This document shows, piece after piece, positions 1-8,925 of a DNA stretch of 64,000 nucleotides. Made by a program: the position numbers and the translations under genes. The notes under the pieces were generated by a model. The model ran no database searches and was not told the origin of the DNA. It saw only the letters and a program-made list of their open reading frames with translations. Origin of the DNA: Paenibacillus sp. Soil787. Lineage in GTDB: Bacteria > Bacillota > Bacilli > Paenibacillales > NBRC-103111. Each line of letters starts with the position of its first letter. Within the stretch, counting starts at the first letter, position 1. The DNA is taken from assembly GCF_001429545.1 (NCBI RefSeq), contig NZ_LMSP01000008.1, positions 50,445 to 114,444 on the forward strand, written 5' to 3'.

Positions 1-345
1 GCTTGAGAAGTCGAAAATCGACTTCTCAGCAGCCCGTCCTGGCGCGTTAGTTCGAAATAAGCGCGGAAAACGCGCTTATTCTGGAGCGCCTGAGCCAATA
101 AGCGCGAAAACCGCGCTTTCAGCGAGAGCCCCGCGAGCTGAAGCTCGCCAAAAGAGCTTGAGAAGTCGAAAATCGACTTCTCAGCAGCCCGTCCTGGCGC
201 GTTAGTTCGAAATAAGCGCGGAAAACGCGCTTATTCTGGAGCGCCTGAACCAATAAGCGCGAAAACCGCGCTTTCAGCGAGGGCCCCGCGAGCCGAAGCT
301 CGCCAACAGAGCTTGAGAAGTCGGAAATCGACTTCTCAAGGTACC
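1..345. repeat. 155-bp tandem palindromic repeat array
   Basis: The motif GCTTGAGAAGTC recurs at 1, 156 and 311, giving two nearly identical 155-bp units and a partial third; the array probably continues left of the window. Each unit holds perfect hairpins such as GAGAAGTCGA-aaa-TCGACTTCTC and AATAAGCGCG-gaaaa-CGCGCTTATT. GC content is well above that of neighbouring genes. The minus strand is open here (up to about 454) but has no ribosome-binding site and ends in the repeats, so I do not call a gene. The same core hairpin recurs near 11570 and 40580. Nothing else is evident between 346 and 563. Confidence 0.9.
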
Positions 346-563
346 ATCTCGCAAGTCCGTGCTGGCGCGTTCTCTCGATGAAATCGAGCTTTTTGCCGAG
401 CGAAAAAAAGTACTCTTTTGCGTAATTGTTAAATTTTATGTGATGTGCTATCATTGAATAAAATTAATTTCAAACGGTTGTGAAGCACACACCGCTTTTC
501 TAGATCAGCAACAGCTGTCTGGAGGAGCGGTTTATTTATTTTCTGGAGGGGGCCTATCCATTT

Positions 564-1256
564 ATGAATGAATTTGAAAAAGCACATGAAGCTTTGTTAG
601 CTAAACACATTTCGATAAGGGGCGGGGAACGTTTAAAGCGACTTAAAGAGGGGCATGGACATGCGGAGAAGTTATTTCTTGAGCAGATTTGGTGGAGTGC
701 GTTTGGACATTTTCAAGACTTGCATCCAGAATATGAGATCAAAGATTTTCGCGATGATACGCACTTCTTGGATTTCGCCTTCCTTCGCCACTCACTCAAA
801 CTAGCCATTGAAATTGATGGCTTTGGTCCCCATTTCGCTGATATCAGTCGCACCCAATTCTCAGACCAATTAATCAGACAAAATTACCTTGTTTTAGATG
901 GTTGGAAAATTTTTCGGTTCGCTTATGATGACGTAAAAAACCGGCCTCGCATGTGTGAGCAATTACTCCAGCAATGCATTGGCAGACACTTTGGAGACGT
1001 ATTTAACCAAGAAATAGAGCTGAATTTTATAGAAAAAGAAATCATCCGTTTTGGCTTAACGTTGGGAAGACCAATTAAACCTACGGATGTTCAAAAACAG
1101 TTTCAGTTCAGACAAAGAAAAGCACAAGAAACGCTTAAGGGAATGTATCAGAAATCACTTCTTGAACCAGTTGGAGCAGGTCATGCTCGTGTGCGAGGCT
1201 ATAGTGTAGCACAGCACGTACTTGCGAGTTGGGAAGGTTTGGCGGATTGGGGCTGA
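564..1256 (+). CDS. DUF559-type PD-(D/E)XK nuclease-like protein
   Basis: This 230-residue protein starts at ATG behind a GGAGGGGG site. Residues about 70-140 look like the DUF559/Vsr-like endonuclease fold: LDFAF, then LAIEIDGFGPHF, then a LVLDGWKIFRFAYDDV strand, the usual order of acidic residues in this family. The last 80 residues are basic and helical (KEIIRFGLTLGRP, VQKQFQFRQRKAQETL) and could be a winged-helix-like DNA-binding tail. It stands alone between a repeat array and an amino-acid transporter. The fold is an inference from motif spacing; substrate and role are unknown. No restriction-modification partner is nearby. Confidence 0.6.
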   Translation: MNEFEKAHEALLAKHISIRGGERLKRLKEGHGHAEKLFLEQIWWSAFGHFQDLHPEYEIKDFRDDTHFLDFAFLRHSLKLAIEIDGFGPHFADISRTQFSDQLIRQNYLVLDGWKIFRFAYDDVKNRPRMCEQLLQQCIGRHFGDVFNQEIELNFIEKEIIRFGLTLGRPIKPTDVQKQFQFRQRKAQETLKGMYQKSLLEPVGAGHARVRGYSVAQHVLASWEGLADWG

Positions 1257-1451
1257 GAAGCAGATTTCTGGCCTTCATACTCTACTGATGAATTTCGTCA
1301 CGTTCGGCTTGTTAGTCTAAATTTTTAGCCCCGGATCACACATTATTCCGGCGCACATCTCCCCCAAATACATTTTTTTTCTTAAAATTCCTTCACATGG
1401 GGAATAATACCTTTAATTCAAAAAGGGTTATTTCACAGGGGGTTATTTAGG

Positions 1452-2234
1452 ATGAAAAAATTACTAGCAGCAACTTCAGTTACGGCATTACTCCTGACTT
1501 CGATAGGCTGTAGTTCAACTAAGCCAAACACAACACCGTCAGCATCCGCGCCGAGTAAGGCCGAAATTACGATCGGCACCGAAGGTACATATGCACCGTT
1601 TACTTTTCATGATAAGGCTGGCAAGCTTACGGGATATGATGTTGAGATGACAGAAGAGGTATGTAAAAGGATTGGCATGACGCCGCGTTTTGTTGAAACC
1701 AAGTGGGACGGCATGATTGCGGGACTCGATGCGAAGCGGTATGACATGGTGGCTAATGAAGTGGCTGTTCGGGCGGATCGTTTGGAGAAGTACGACATGT
1801 CGACGCCTTATATTGTTTCTCGCGCTGTTCTTGTTGTGCATGCGAATAATACGAATATCAAAACGTTAGATGACCTCAAAGGCAAGAAGGTTGGACAATC
1901 CCTTGATAGTAATTATCGGAAAATAGCGGAAGAGCACGGTGCGGTAAATACAGTTGTCGAAGGTTTTAATCAGGCGATTGATCTTCTGACTTCTGGCAGG
2001 ATCGATGCGACGCTTAATGATAGTTTGTCCTATTTGGATTTGAAAAAGCAGCGTCCCGAACTCCCGATCAAAACGGTTTATGAGGAGCCGTCCGCAACGA
2101 GCAACGCTTTTTTATTCCGAAAAGGAAGTACGGATTTAGTTAGTAAAGTAAATAAAGCGATAGCAGACATGAAATCGGATGGTACGTTGGTTCAAATTTC
2201 GCAAAAATGGTTCAATGCCGACGTAACGAAGTAA
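1452..2234 (+). CDS. tcyA: cystine/amino-acid ABC transporter substrate-binding lipoprotein
   Basis: A 260-residue lipoprotein with a signal peptide and lipobox ending LTSIGC, so the mature protein is lipid-anchored outside the membrane. The body is a family-3 solute-binding protein: GTEGTYAPFTFHDKAG, LTGYDVEMTEEV, MVANEV and a closing WFNADVTK. These stretches closely resemble Bacillus TcyA, hence cystine as the best guess, though other polar amino acids are possible. It is the first gene of a three-gene operon (12 bases to the permease, 12 more to the ATPase). The start follows a CAGGGGG site. No riboswitch was recognised upstream. Confidence 0.85.
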   Translation: MKKLLAATSVTALLLTSIGCSSTKPNTTPSASAPSKAEITIGTEGTYAPFTFHDKAGKLTGYDVEMTEEVCKRIGMTPRFVETKWDGMIAGLDAKRYDMVANEVAVRADRLEKYDMSTPYIVSRAVLVVHANNTNIKTLDDLKGKKVGQSLDSNYRKIAEEHGAVNTVVEGFNQAIDLLTSGRIDATLNDSLSYLDLKKQRPELPIKTVYEEPSATSNAFLFRKGSTDLVSKVNKAIADMKSDGTLVQISQKWFNADVTK

Positions 2235-2246
2235 GGACTCAGCCTA

Positions 2247-2927
2247 ATGACAAATGATCGTCTTGAGCGAATTATAGGGATCCTGTCCGATTCCTTCTTT
2301 CCTATTATAAAGGCGGGGCTTACGTACACAGTTCCGCTTACTTTAATCACATTTACGCTGGGACTTAGTTTAGCTTTCATCACAGCGCTTGCTCGCTTAT
2401 CGGATTTTGCCATACTACGAACGATAGCGAGATTCTATGTTTGGGTTTTCCGCGGCACGCCACTACTTGTCCAGTTGTTTATTCTCTTTTATGGTTTTCC
2501 GAGTTTGGGAATAACGCTGGATCCTTTTCCGACAGCCATTATCGGGTTTACGTTAAACAAAGGAGCGTATAGCTCTGAAATCATTCGCGCCGCGATATTG
2601 TCGATTCCCAAAGGCCAAAGCGAGGCAGCTTATTCGATCAATATGACGAAATGGCAGGCGATGAGGCGCATCATTTTACCCCAGGCTGTGCGAGTCTCTA
2701 TTCCTCCATTAGGAAATTCCTTCATTAGTTTAATCAAAGATACTTCTTTGGCCGCGACGATTACGGTTACGGAAATGTTTCAGAAAGGGCAGCAAATTGC
2801 GTCGGTTACTTATGAGCCATTATGGCTTTATATCGAGGTAGCTTTCGTTTATTTAGTTTTCAGTACCGTTCTTTCCTATTTCCAATCCAAGCTTGAGATC
2901 CACTATGAACGAAACATCGCGAAGTAA
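2247..2927 (+). CDS. tcyB: cystine/amino-acid ABC transporter permease
   Basis: A 226-residue HisM/GlnP-type inner-membrane permease with about five hydrophobic helices. It carries the family's conserved run FRGTPLLVQLFILFYG near residue 70 and the cytoplasmic EAA loop EAAYSINMTKWQAMRRIILPQA near residues 130-150 that docks on the ATPase. It would form the membrane channel for the lipoprotein upstream. Its position between binding protein and ATPase matches the tcyABC order of bacilli. Substrate identity is inferred from the operon. Confidence 0.85.
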   Translation: MTNDRLERIIGILSDSFFPIIKAGLTYTVPLTLITFTLGLSLAFITALARLSDFAILRTIARFYVWVFRGTPLLVQLFILFYGFPSLGITLDPFPTAIIGFTLNKGAYSSEIIRAAILSIPKGQSEAAYSINMTKWQAMRRIILPQAVRVSIPPLGNSFISLIKDTSLAATITVTEMFQKGQQIASVTYEPLWLYIEVAFVYLVFSTVLSYFQSKLEIHYERNIAK

Positions 2928-2939
2928 GGGGGGGCCAGC

Positions 2940-3692
2940 ATGATTCGAATGGAAGGCATACATAAACATTTTCATGACCTCCACGTCTTGAACGATATTA
3001 ATTTGGATGTTGAAAAAGGGAGCACGACCGTTGTTATCGGACCTTCCGGTTCCGGCAAAACGACCCTGCTAAGATGTCTGAATTTATTGGACTTCCCAGA
3101 TCAGGGGACCCTCTCAATAGCGAAAGCGACGATGACATTCTCAGGTGAAGTCAAATTGAATAAGACGGACATTCGGTCCATCCGGAAACACACGGGTATG
3201 GTATTCCAGAACTACAACCTATTTCCCCATTTAACCGTTTTGCAAAATATTATGGAAGGCCCTGTTATTGTCCTTAAACAATCCTCGAAAACCGCTAAGG
3301 ATAAGGCTTTATCTATCTTAGCAAAGGTTGGACTTCATGATCGTGCCGATTATTATCCTCATCAGCTGTCTGGTGGACAACAGCAACGGGTAGGAATTGC
3401 TAGGGCAATGGCGATGAATCCCGAGGTGTTTTTATTCGATGAACCGACGTCTGCGCTTGACCCGGAACTGGTAGGCGAAGTGCTTAAGGTGATGAAGGAT
3501 CTAGCTTTCGAAGGCATGACGATGGTCATTGTGACACATGAGATGGGCTTCGCCAAAGAAGTAGCGGATCAAGTTGTCTTTATGGATCAAGGCGCGATTG
3601 TCGAGAGAGGAACGCCAGCCGACATTTTTGATGCTTCAACGAATGAGCGGACCTTGCAATTTTTGAGAAAAGTGAATCGGAAAGCAGATTAA
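2940..3692 (+). CDS. tcyC: cystine/amino-acid ABC transporter ATP-binding protein
   Basis: A 250-residue polar amino-acid ABC ATPase. Visible motifs are Walker [16 protein letters not shown], the Q-loop in [13 protein letters not shown], signature [14 protein letters not shown], Walker [13 protein letters not shown] and the switch histidine in VTHEMGF. It energises import through the preceding permease. A ribosome-binding site (AAGGGGGGG) overlaps the permease stop region, so translation is probably coupled. No terminator hairpin with a T-run is evident immediately downstream. Confidence 0.9.
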   Translation: MIRMEGIHKHFHDLHVLNDINLDVEKGSTTVVIGPSGSGKTTLLRCLNLLDFPDQGTLSIAKATMTFSGEVKLNKTDIRSIRKHTGMVFQNYNLFPHLTVLQNIMEGPVIVLKQSSKTAKDKALSILAKVGLHDRADYYPHQLSGGQQQRVGIARAMAMNPEVFLFDEPTSALDPELVGEVLKVMKDLAFEGMTMVIVTHEMGFAKEVADQVVFMDQGAIVERGTPADIFDASTNERTLQFLRKVNRKAD

Positions 3693-3807
3693 GATTAACT
3701 ATGCATTTTTAATATTTAAGGCTTCACGCTGACAGCGAGAAGTCCCTTTAGACTGAAAATCCCCGAATGGGTGAAAGGCATGCTTTAATAGAAAGGATGG
3801 AAGGAAA

Positions 3808-3870
3808 ATGAAATTTTTTGTCGAATGCTATATCCAGCCTATTAAGTTGCCAGTTAACAGATTGTTGTAA
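3808..3870 (+). CDS. putative 20-residue leader peptide
   Basis: A 20-codon frame begins MKFFVECYIQP and ends at TAA, 19 bases before the start of the GGDEF-EAL gene. Its AAAGGATGGAAGGAAA ribosome-binding region is better than that of most genes here. Several small stems lie just upstream (3727-3790, e.g. CGCT-gac-AGCG, CCC-cgaat-GGG). It could be a regulatory leader or simply the 5' end of a longer transcript. The peptide matches nothing I recognise. Confidence 0.4.
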   Translation: MKFFVECYIQPIKLPVNRLL

Positions 3871-3889
3871 GTATAGAGGGGTCGTTTAT

Positions 3890-5530
3890 ATGATAAATCC
3901 TACGAATAGATTACTTGATATTAAGACACTCCTAAGCATGATGGATAATATGGAAGACTCGATTTATATCATGAGTGTTGATGGATCGGATATCAAATAC
4001 TATTATGTAAATCGCGCTGCTACGAAATTTAGTGGAATTACAATGGATGCTGTCGGTCTAACATTTTTTGATACAAACACGAGTCAAATGGCGAACTACT
4101 TACATAAGAAATATACGAGGGTGGTTACCGAACGACGAACCATTAAGTATGAGGATGGCGTTATGCTGCCCAACGGTAAGTTAAACGGAGAAAGTGTACT
4201 TACGCCTATTTTTAATGAAAGCGGTGACATGGAGTTCATCGTCACAGTAACTCGTGATATTACCGAGCGAAAACAACATGAAAATTTGCTTTATCATTAC
4301 GCCTATCATGACGATCTTAGCAAGCTATATAATCGAAGATTCTTGCTTGAGCATGTACACAATCCAGCGATCATATATCTGCTTGATCTGGACTATTTCA
4401 AAAACATTAATGATATTTTCGGACATGCTGTAGGTGATACCGTCCTCGTGGAGGTCGCTAACCGTCTTGTTGAGAAATTTGGTGCGGCGTATATACTTGT
4501 ACGTTTAGGCGGAGATGAGTTTGTCGTCGTAGCAATGGGCGAACCTGGCTCAGCTGAGGCGACTGCTGACCAAATTAATCAACTTTTCGTGGCTCCCTTT
4601 ACGGTAAACGATCATCCAATGAAGTTAAGCGTAAGTATTGGTGTGGCCCAAATTGTGAATAATGAAACCATCCAAACTCTTTTAAAACAAGCAGATATTG
4701 CTTTGTATAAGGCCAAAGGGGCGGGAAGAAAAAGATTTCACATTTATGAAGCTTCATCTAAATACGACCATGTTGAGAATTTCATACATGAGCTTGCTCT
4801 CTCAAGTGCGATTGAGAAAGAAGAACTACATTTGCATTATCAGCTTATTTATAATCCGGTTCGGGAAGAAGTCATTGGAGCCGAGGCTCTACTAAGATGG
4901 AACTCAGCCAACATGGGAATGATCCAGCCCAATGATTTTATTCCGGTCGCTGAGGATACTGGATTGATAATTCCGATTGGATACTGGGTCATCAGGCAAG
5001 CTTGTAAGGATTGGCATCTTTTAAAAGCGGAATATGGTCCTCAATTTAAAATTTCGGTTAACATTTCGAGGATTCAATTAAATGAACCCCTTTTCGTAGA
5101 TCAAATGCTTCAAATATTGGAAGAGGAGCATGTGGACCCACGTGTGATGGAGTTAGAAATAACAGAAAGCACGACGATGCACTCGATGGAAGATGTCCAA
5201 CAAACGCTGCGTAGATTGCGCGCGGAAGGATTTACGATTGCCTTAGATGATTTTGGAACCGGCTATTCCTCGTTAAGCATGTTAACCTTGCTGCCTATAG
5301 ACAAGTTGAAGATTGACAGATCTTTCATTTGGGATATGAATGTCTCTCTCATTTCAGCCATTTTAGCCATGGCCCATGCACTGAACCTGCAAGTAATCGC
5401 AGAAGGCATCGAGACCTATGAACAATATAAGATGTTAAAAGAAATGAATTGTTGGGGAATACAAGGTTATTATATCAACAAGCCAGCCCAATATGAATGG
5501 TTACCCAAACAGTTGGTTGTTAAAAAGTAG
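3890..5530 (+). CDS. PAS-GGDEF-EAL cyclic-di-GMP turnover protein
   Basis: A 546-residue cytoplasmic protein. An N-terminal PAS sensor (about residues 15-130, ending VTRDITERK) precedes a diguanylate cyclase domain with intact GGDEF at residues 207-211, and an EAL phosphodiesterase domain (AEALLRW near 332, then LEITEST, ALDDFGTGYSSL, KIDRSF, VIAEGIE). Both catalytic signatures look complete. I see no RxxD inhibitory site before GGDEF, so the cyclase may lack product inhibition. There are no membrane segments. ATG at 3890 is chosen because of the GAGGGG site; an in-frame TTG at 3818 overlaps the leader ORF. A link to EPS production is possible but unproven. Confidence 0.85.
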   Translation: MINPTNRLLDIKTLLSMMDNMEDSIYIMSVDGSDIKYYYVNRAATKFSGITMDAVGLTFFDTNTSQMANYLHKKYTRVVTERRTIKYEDGVMLPNGKLNGESVLTPIFNESGDMEFIVTVTRDITERKQHENLLYHYAYHDDLSKLYNRRFLLEHVHNPAIIYLLDLDYFKNINDIFGHAVGDTVLVEVANRLVEKFGAAYILVRLGGDEFVVVAMGEPGSAEATADQINQLFVAPFTVNDHPMKLSVSIGVAQIVNNETIQTLLKQADIALYKAKGAGRKRFHIYEASSKYDHVENFIHELALSSAIEKEELHLHYQLIYNPVREEVIGAEALLRWNSANMGMIQPNDFIPVAEDTGLIIPIGYWVIRQACKDWHLLKAEYGPQFKISVNISRIQLNEPLFVDQMLQILEEEHVDPRVMELEITESTTMHSMEDVQQTLRRLRAEGFTIALDDFGTGYSSLSMLTLLPIDKLKIDRSFIWDMNVSLISAILAMAHALNLQVIAEGIETYEQYKMLKEMNCWGIQGYYINKPAQYEWLPKQLVVKK

Positions 5531-5536
5531 ATGAGA

Positions 5537-5578
5537 GGTCAACGTCCAGTGTGCACGCTGATGATGTTGATCTTTTTT
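5537..5578 (+). terminator. terminator of the GGDEF-EAL gene
   Basis: The hairpin GGTCAACgTC-CAG paired with CTG-at-GAtGTTGATC is followed by six T residues, seven bases after the stop codon. Confidence 0.7.
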
Positions 5579-5604
5579 GCATAGCATGAGGAATATGATA
5601 CAAT
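5577..5604 (+). promoter_or_regulatory. sigma-A-like promoter of the quinone oxidoreductase gene
   Basis: TTGCAT at 5577 and TACAAT at 5599 are separated by 16 bases, 33 bases before the next start codon. The -35 box overlaps the T-run of the preceding terminator. Confidence 0.5.
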
Positions 5605-5637
5605 TTTTAAGCAAAATTAGCTTGTTGGAGGTAGTCA

Positions 5638-6606
5638 ATGAAAGCACTAATTTTTGAGCAATTTGGTGGGCCAGAGGTCCTGCAGTATGTGGACATTCCT
5701 GATCCTAGCTTAGAACTAGGCCATATCCTAGTGAGAACGGAAGCCATCGGCTTGAATTTCGCCGACATATATAGGAGACGAGGCAACTATCATCTGGCTG
5801 GGAAGCCACCCTTCATTCTAGGGTATGAGGGAGCTGGGATTGTTGAGCAAGTAGCTTCGAATGTGGACCAGATCGAGGTCGGAGACCGAATTGCCTTCGT
5901 TGATGTTCCTTTTGCCAATGCGGAATTGGTTGCTGTGCCTATAGATAGAGCTATTCCCTTGCCAATGGATATCAAGTTCGAACACGCCGCGGGTATTTTG
6001 CTTCAAGGAATGACGGCGCATTATCTGGTAAATGACAGCTACCGCGTTCAATCTGGGGACGAAATTGTCGTACATGCCGCAGCAGGGGGCGTTGGACAGA
6101 TTTTGACGCAGCTATGTAAAGGTAAAGGCGCAAGAGTCATCGGTTTGACCTCTTCGGAAGCCAAAAGGGAAATCGCCTTAAAGGCTGGTGCTGATGAAGT
6201 TCTAAGTTACGAAAGCGATTGGGTAAATGGAGTCAAACATTGGTCCAGCGACCATCAGGGCGTAGATGCCGTTTACGATTCAGTTGGGTCCACCTTAATG
6301 GATAGTTTCGCTGCAGCCAAAACGAAGGGGACGGTCATTTTCTATGGCATGGCTGGAGGAGATCCGCCTCCTATTGACCCAAGAATGCTCATGAACACCT
6401 CAAAAACGCTGACAGGAGGCGACTTGTGGAACCATGTGATATCCTTGCAGAATCGAATCGAGCGTTCAAACGAACTATTTGATGCACTGCGGCGAGGGGT
6501 TATTCAAATAGAGAGCTTTACATGCTTTCCCTTGAAGGAGGGGGCGGAAGCCCATAGACTCTTAGAGAGCAGGAAAAGCACAGGGAAAATCTTATTAATC
6601 CCTTAA
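5638..6606 (+). CDS. zinc-free quinone oxidoreductase (MDR family)
   Basis: A 322-residue medium-chain dehydrogenase/reductase. The GroES-like half has GLNFADIYRRRGNY, typical of NADPH:quinone reductases, and lacks the cysteine cluster of zinc alcohol dehydrogenases. The Rossmann half has VHAAAGGVGQILTQL for NADPH binding near residues 145-160. It probably reduces quinones or enals in the cytosol. It is a single-gene unit with its own promoter, a GGAGGT site and a strong terminator. The physiological substrate is unknown. Confidence 0.85.
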   Translation: MKALIFEQFGGPEVLQYVDIPDPSLELGHILVRTEAIGLNFADIYRRRGNYHLAGKPPFILGYEGAGIVEQVASNVDQIEVGDRIAFVDVPFANAELVAVPIDRAIPLPMDIKFEHAAGILLQGMTAHYLVNDSYRVQSGDEIVVHAAAGGVGQILTQLCKGKGARVIGLTSSEAKREIALKAGADEVLSYESDWVNGVKHWSSDHQGVDAVYDSVGSTLMDSFAAAKTKGTVIFYGMAGGDPPPIDPRMLMNTSKTLTGGDLWNHVISLQNRIERSNELFDALRRGVIQIESFTCFPLKEGAEAHRLLESRKSTGKILLIP

Positions 6607-6612
6607 CAGGGG

Positions 6613-6657
6613 AAAAGGCGGCAGAATACGGTATTTAACGTATTGTGCCGCTTTTTT
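6613..6657 (+). terminator. terminator of the quinone oxidoreductase gene
   Basis: A long stem (AAAAGGCGGCAGAATACG against CGTATTGTGCCGC) is followed by a run of T residues, a clear intrinsic terminator. The remaining stretch to 6929 shows no gene or repeat that I can support. Confidence 0.9.
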
Positions 6658-6929
6658 AGGTATAAGAATTTTAATAGTTGGAGACCGCTACTAACCACGA
6701 AAGTCCAATTTACCCTCACGAGGTACAATTTTCGCTTATTAATTACAATCTAATTAAAAGAAACGGGCTAGTCAATATTTGGTTTATATTCAAAGAACAA
6801 AGGTCACCTGGAAAATGAAATCCTTTTTTTGACCATATAATCCATGGAAATGCTCATCCTATGCATTCTACCTCAGCAAAAATCATGCTATCCTGATTGC
6901 ATATGACTCGAAGGAGGCAAGTATTAGTA

Positions 6930-7994
6930 ATGAGCATAAACAAATTGAGAATTGGTGTAATCGGTGCAGGATCGATTTCTGATATGCACTTTGAGTCCTA
7001 TGTGAAGCAAGCAGACACAGAATTGGTAGCCGTGTGTGATTTGAATCGTCAAAGAGCGGGGGATAAAGCCGCCAAGTATAATGTTGAGCATATTTACACC
7101 GATTATCGGGAGCTTCTGGCCAATCCAGAGGTCGATGCTGTAAGTATTTGTACATGGAATAATACACATGCTGAGATTAGTATTGCAGCTTTGCGTGCTG
7201 GCAAGCATGTTCTTGTAGAGAAACCACTTTGCAAAACCGTGGAAGAGGCTGAGCGCATTCAAGAAGCCGTTCGTGAAACGGGGAAAATTCTGCAGGTTGG
7301 TTTTGTACGGAGATACGATACCAATGCTCAACTCGTTAAGCGCTTTATCGACAATGGCGACTTGGGAGAATTGTACTATGCCAAAGCTTCGTGTCTTCGT
7401 CGATTAGGTAATCCAGGAGGCTGGTTTGCAGACTCGGAACGATCTGGCGGCGGACCTTTAATCGATATTGGTGTACATGTGATTGACTTATGCTGGTATT
7501 TAATGGGGAGACCGAAGCCTGTATCGGTCAGTGGTCATACGTATAACAAGCTCGGGAATCGGGCGAATGTGCGCAATCTTTCCTTTTACAAAGCAGCCGA
7601 TTATGATGTTGATTTGAATACCGTTGAAGATATGGCCAATGCCTTAATTCGGTTTGAAAATGGGGCTTCGCTTATGGTTGATGTTAGCTTTACCCTGCAT
7701 GCCAAAAAGGATGAAATCGCGGTCAAGCTATACGGAGATAAAGGCGGAGTAGAATTGGAGCCTGAGCTTGTCCTCGTTACGGAAATGCTGGATACCATTT
7801 TGAATGTAGCGCCACAGACTGACAGCAAATCTATCAATATAACAGAAGCTTTTAGTCAGGAGATTAGTCATTTCTTAAGCTGTTGCCGAACTGGGAATTC
7901 GCCGATTAGTCCTGTAGAAGATGGACTTACGATGATGAAAATTCTTTGCGGTATTTATGAATCAGCTGCCAAGGGTCAGGAAATCAGATTATAA
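6930..7994 (+). CDS. Gfo/Idh/MocA family NAD(P)-dependent sugar dehydrogenase
   Basis: A 354-residue protein. IGVIGAGSISDMHF is the dinucleotide-binding motif and VLVEKPLCKTVEEAE carries the conserved EKP near residue 95. The C-terminal half has the GGGPLIDIGVHVIDLCWYL motif of the family, including the catalytic-region D and H. ATG at 6930 is used because AAGGAGG lies 12 bases upstream; a TTG at 6897 lacks a site. It heads an operon with two TIM-barrel isomerases, so it probably oxidises a sugar or polyol (inositol-like) that these then isomerise. The exact substrate is not readable from sequence. Confidence 0.85.
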   Translation: MSINKLRIGVIGAGSISDMHFESYVKQADTELVAVCDLNRQRAGDKAAKYNVEHIYTDYRELLANPEVDAVSICTWNNTHAEISIAALRAGKHVLVEKPLCKTVEEAERIQEAVRETGKILQVGFVRRYDTNAQLVKRFIDNGDLGELYYAKASCLRRLGNPGGWFADSERSGGGPLIDIGVHVIDLCWYLMGRPKPVSVSGHTYNKLGNRANVRNLSFYKAADYDVDLNTVEDMANALIRFENGASLMVDVSFTLHAKKDEIAVKLYGDKGGVELEPELVLVTEMLDTILNVAPQTDSKSINITEAFSQEISHFLSCCRTGNSPISPVEDGLTMMKILCGIYESAAKGQEIRL

Positions 7995-8024
7995 CTATCT
8001 AGGATCAGATATGGAGGAACGGAT

Positions 8025-8885
8025 ATGAAACTTGGCGTTAGTACATATAGTTTATTTCAAGCTCTGAAGTCTGGAGAAATGGACATTTTTGGTGCTATTG
8101 ACTGGATTGCTGACCAGGGCGGCGAACATGTTGAGATCGTGCCGCTTGGCTTTGATTTACCCGGGAATCTGGAACTTGCAGATGAGATACGACTTAAGGC
8201 GCAGTCACGCGGTATCGAAATATCTAATTATGCGATTGGAGCAAACTTTCTAACGGATTCTCAAGAGGCATATGAACAAGAAATTAAACGGGTCAAAGGG
8301 GAAGTCGATCTCGCTGCTAGGCTTGGTGTAGAGAGAATGCGCCATGATGTCGCATCAAGTGAGGATCGTTCGATTGCGAACTTTAACAAAGAGCTTGAAC
8401 GCATGGCGGAGGCCTGTCGGCAAATTGCTGATTATGCTTCGCAATATGGCATCATTACGAGCGTTGAGAATCACGGATACTTTGTGCAGCATAGTGACCG
8501 CGTTCAAACGTTAATTCAAGCTGTAGACCGTCCTAATTTCCGCACAACGTTAGATGTGGGCAATTTCATGTGTGTAGATGAAGATTCCGTTGCTGCAGTG
8601 AAAAATAATCTACCCTTCGCTTCGATGGTCCATGTGAAAGATTTCTACCTTCGACCTTCTTATCAAAATCCAGGCAAGGGTTGGTTCCAGACCCTGCAAG
8701 GCAATCATTTGCGCGGCGCTATTGTGGGCCATGGGGATATTGATATGAAAGAAGTATTACGCGTTATTAAAAGCTCCGGCTATGACGGATTCATTTCCTT
8801 GGAATTCGAAGGCATGGAGGAATGCAAAATAGGTACGATGATTGGGTTGCAAAATATTAGAAGGCTATGGGATGATGTTGAATAG
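8025..8885 (+). CDS. sugar phosphate isomerase/epimerase (TIM barrel)
   Basis: A 286-residue xylose-isomerase-like/AP-endonuclease-2 fold protein. Metal-ligand strands appear in the expected order: SVENHG, TLDVGN, MVHVKDFY and SLEFEG. Such proteins act as divalent-metal sugar isomerases, epimerases or dehydratases (IolE/IolH-like). It lies 30 bases after the dehydrogenase behind a GGAGG site and is followed 40 bases later by a second family member, pointing to one catabolic pathway. The substrate is unknown. Confidence 0.8.
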   Translation: MKLGVSTYSLFQALKSGEMDIFGAIDWIADQGGEHVEIVPLGFDLPGNLELADEIRLKAQSRGIEISNYAIGANFLTDSQEAYEQEIKRVKGEVDLAARLGVERMRHDVASSEDRSIANFNKELERMAEACRQIADYASQYGIITSVENHGYFVQHSDRVQTLIQAVDRPNFRTTLDVGNFMCVDEDSVAAVKNNLPFASMVHVKDFYLRPSYQNPGKGWFQTLQGNHLRGAIVGHGDIDMKEVLRVIKSSGYDGFISLEFEGMEECKIGTMIGLQNIRRLWDDVE

Positions 8886-8925
8886 GCAATAGAATTCAGC
8901 GAATCGAAAGGTGTGTTGATGAAAT

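Noticed and set aside
119-454. Open frame on the minus strand through the first repeat array
   Set aside because: It is created by the repeat unit, has no convincing ribosome-binding site, and similar frames occur in the other repeat arrays.
3700-3807. Possible c-di-GMP riboswitch upstream of the GGDEF-EAL gene
   Set aside because: Small stems are present, but the conserved cores of c-di-GMP-I and -II aptamers were not found.
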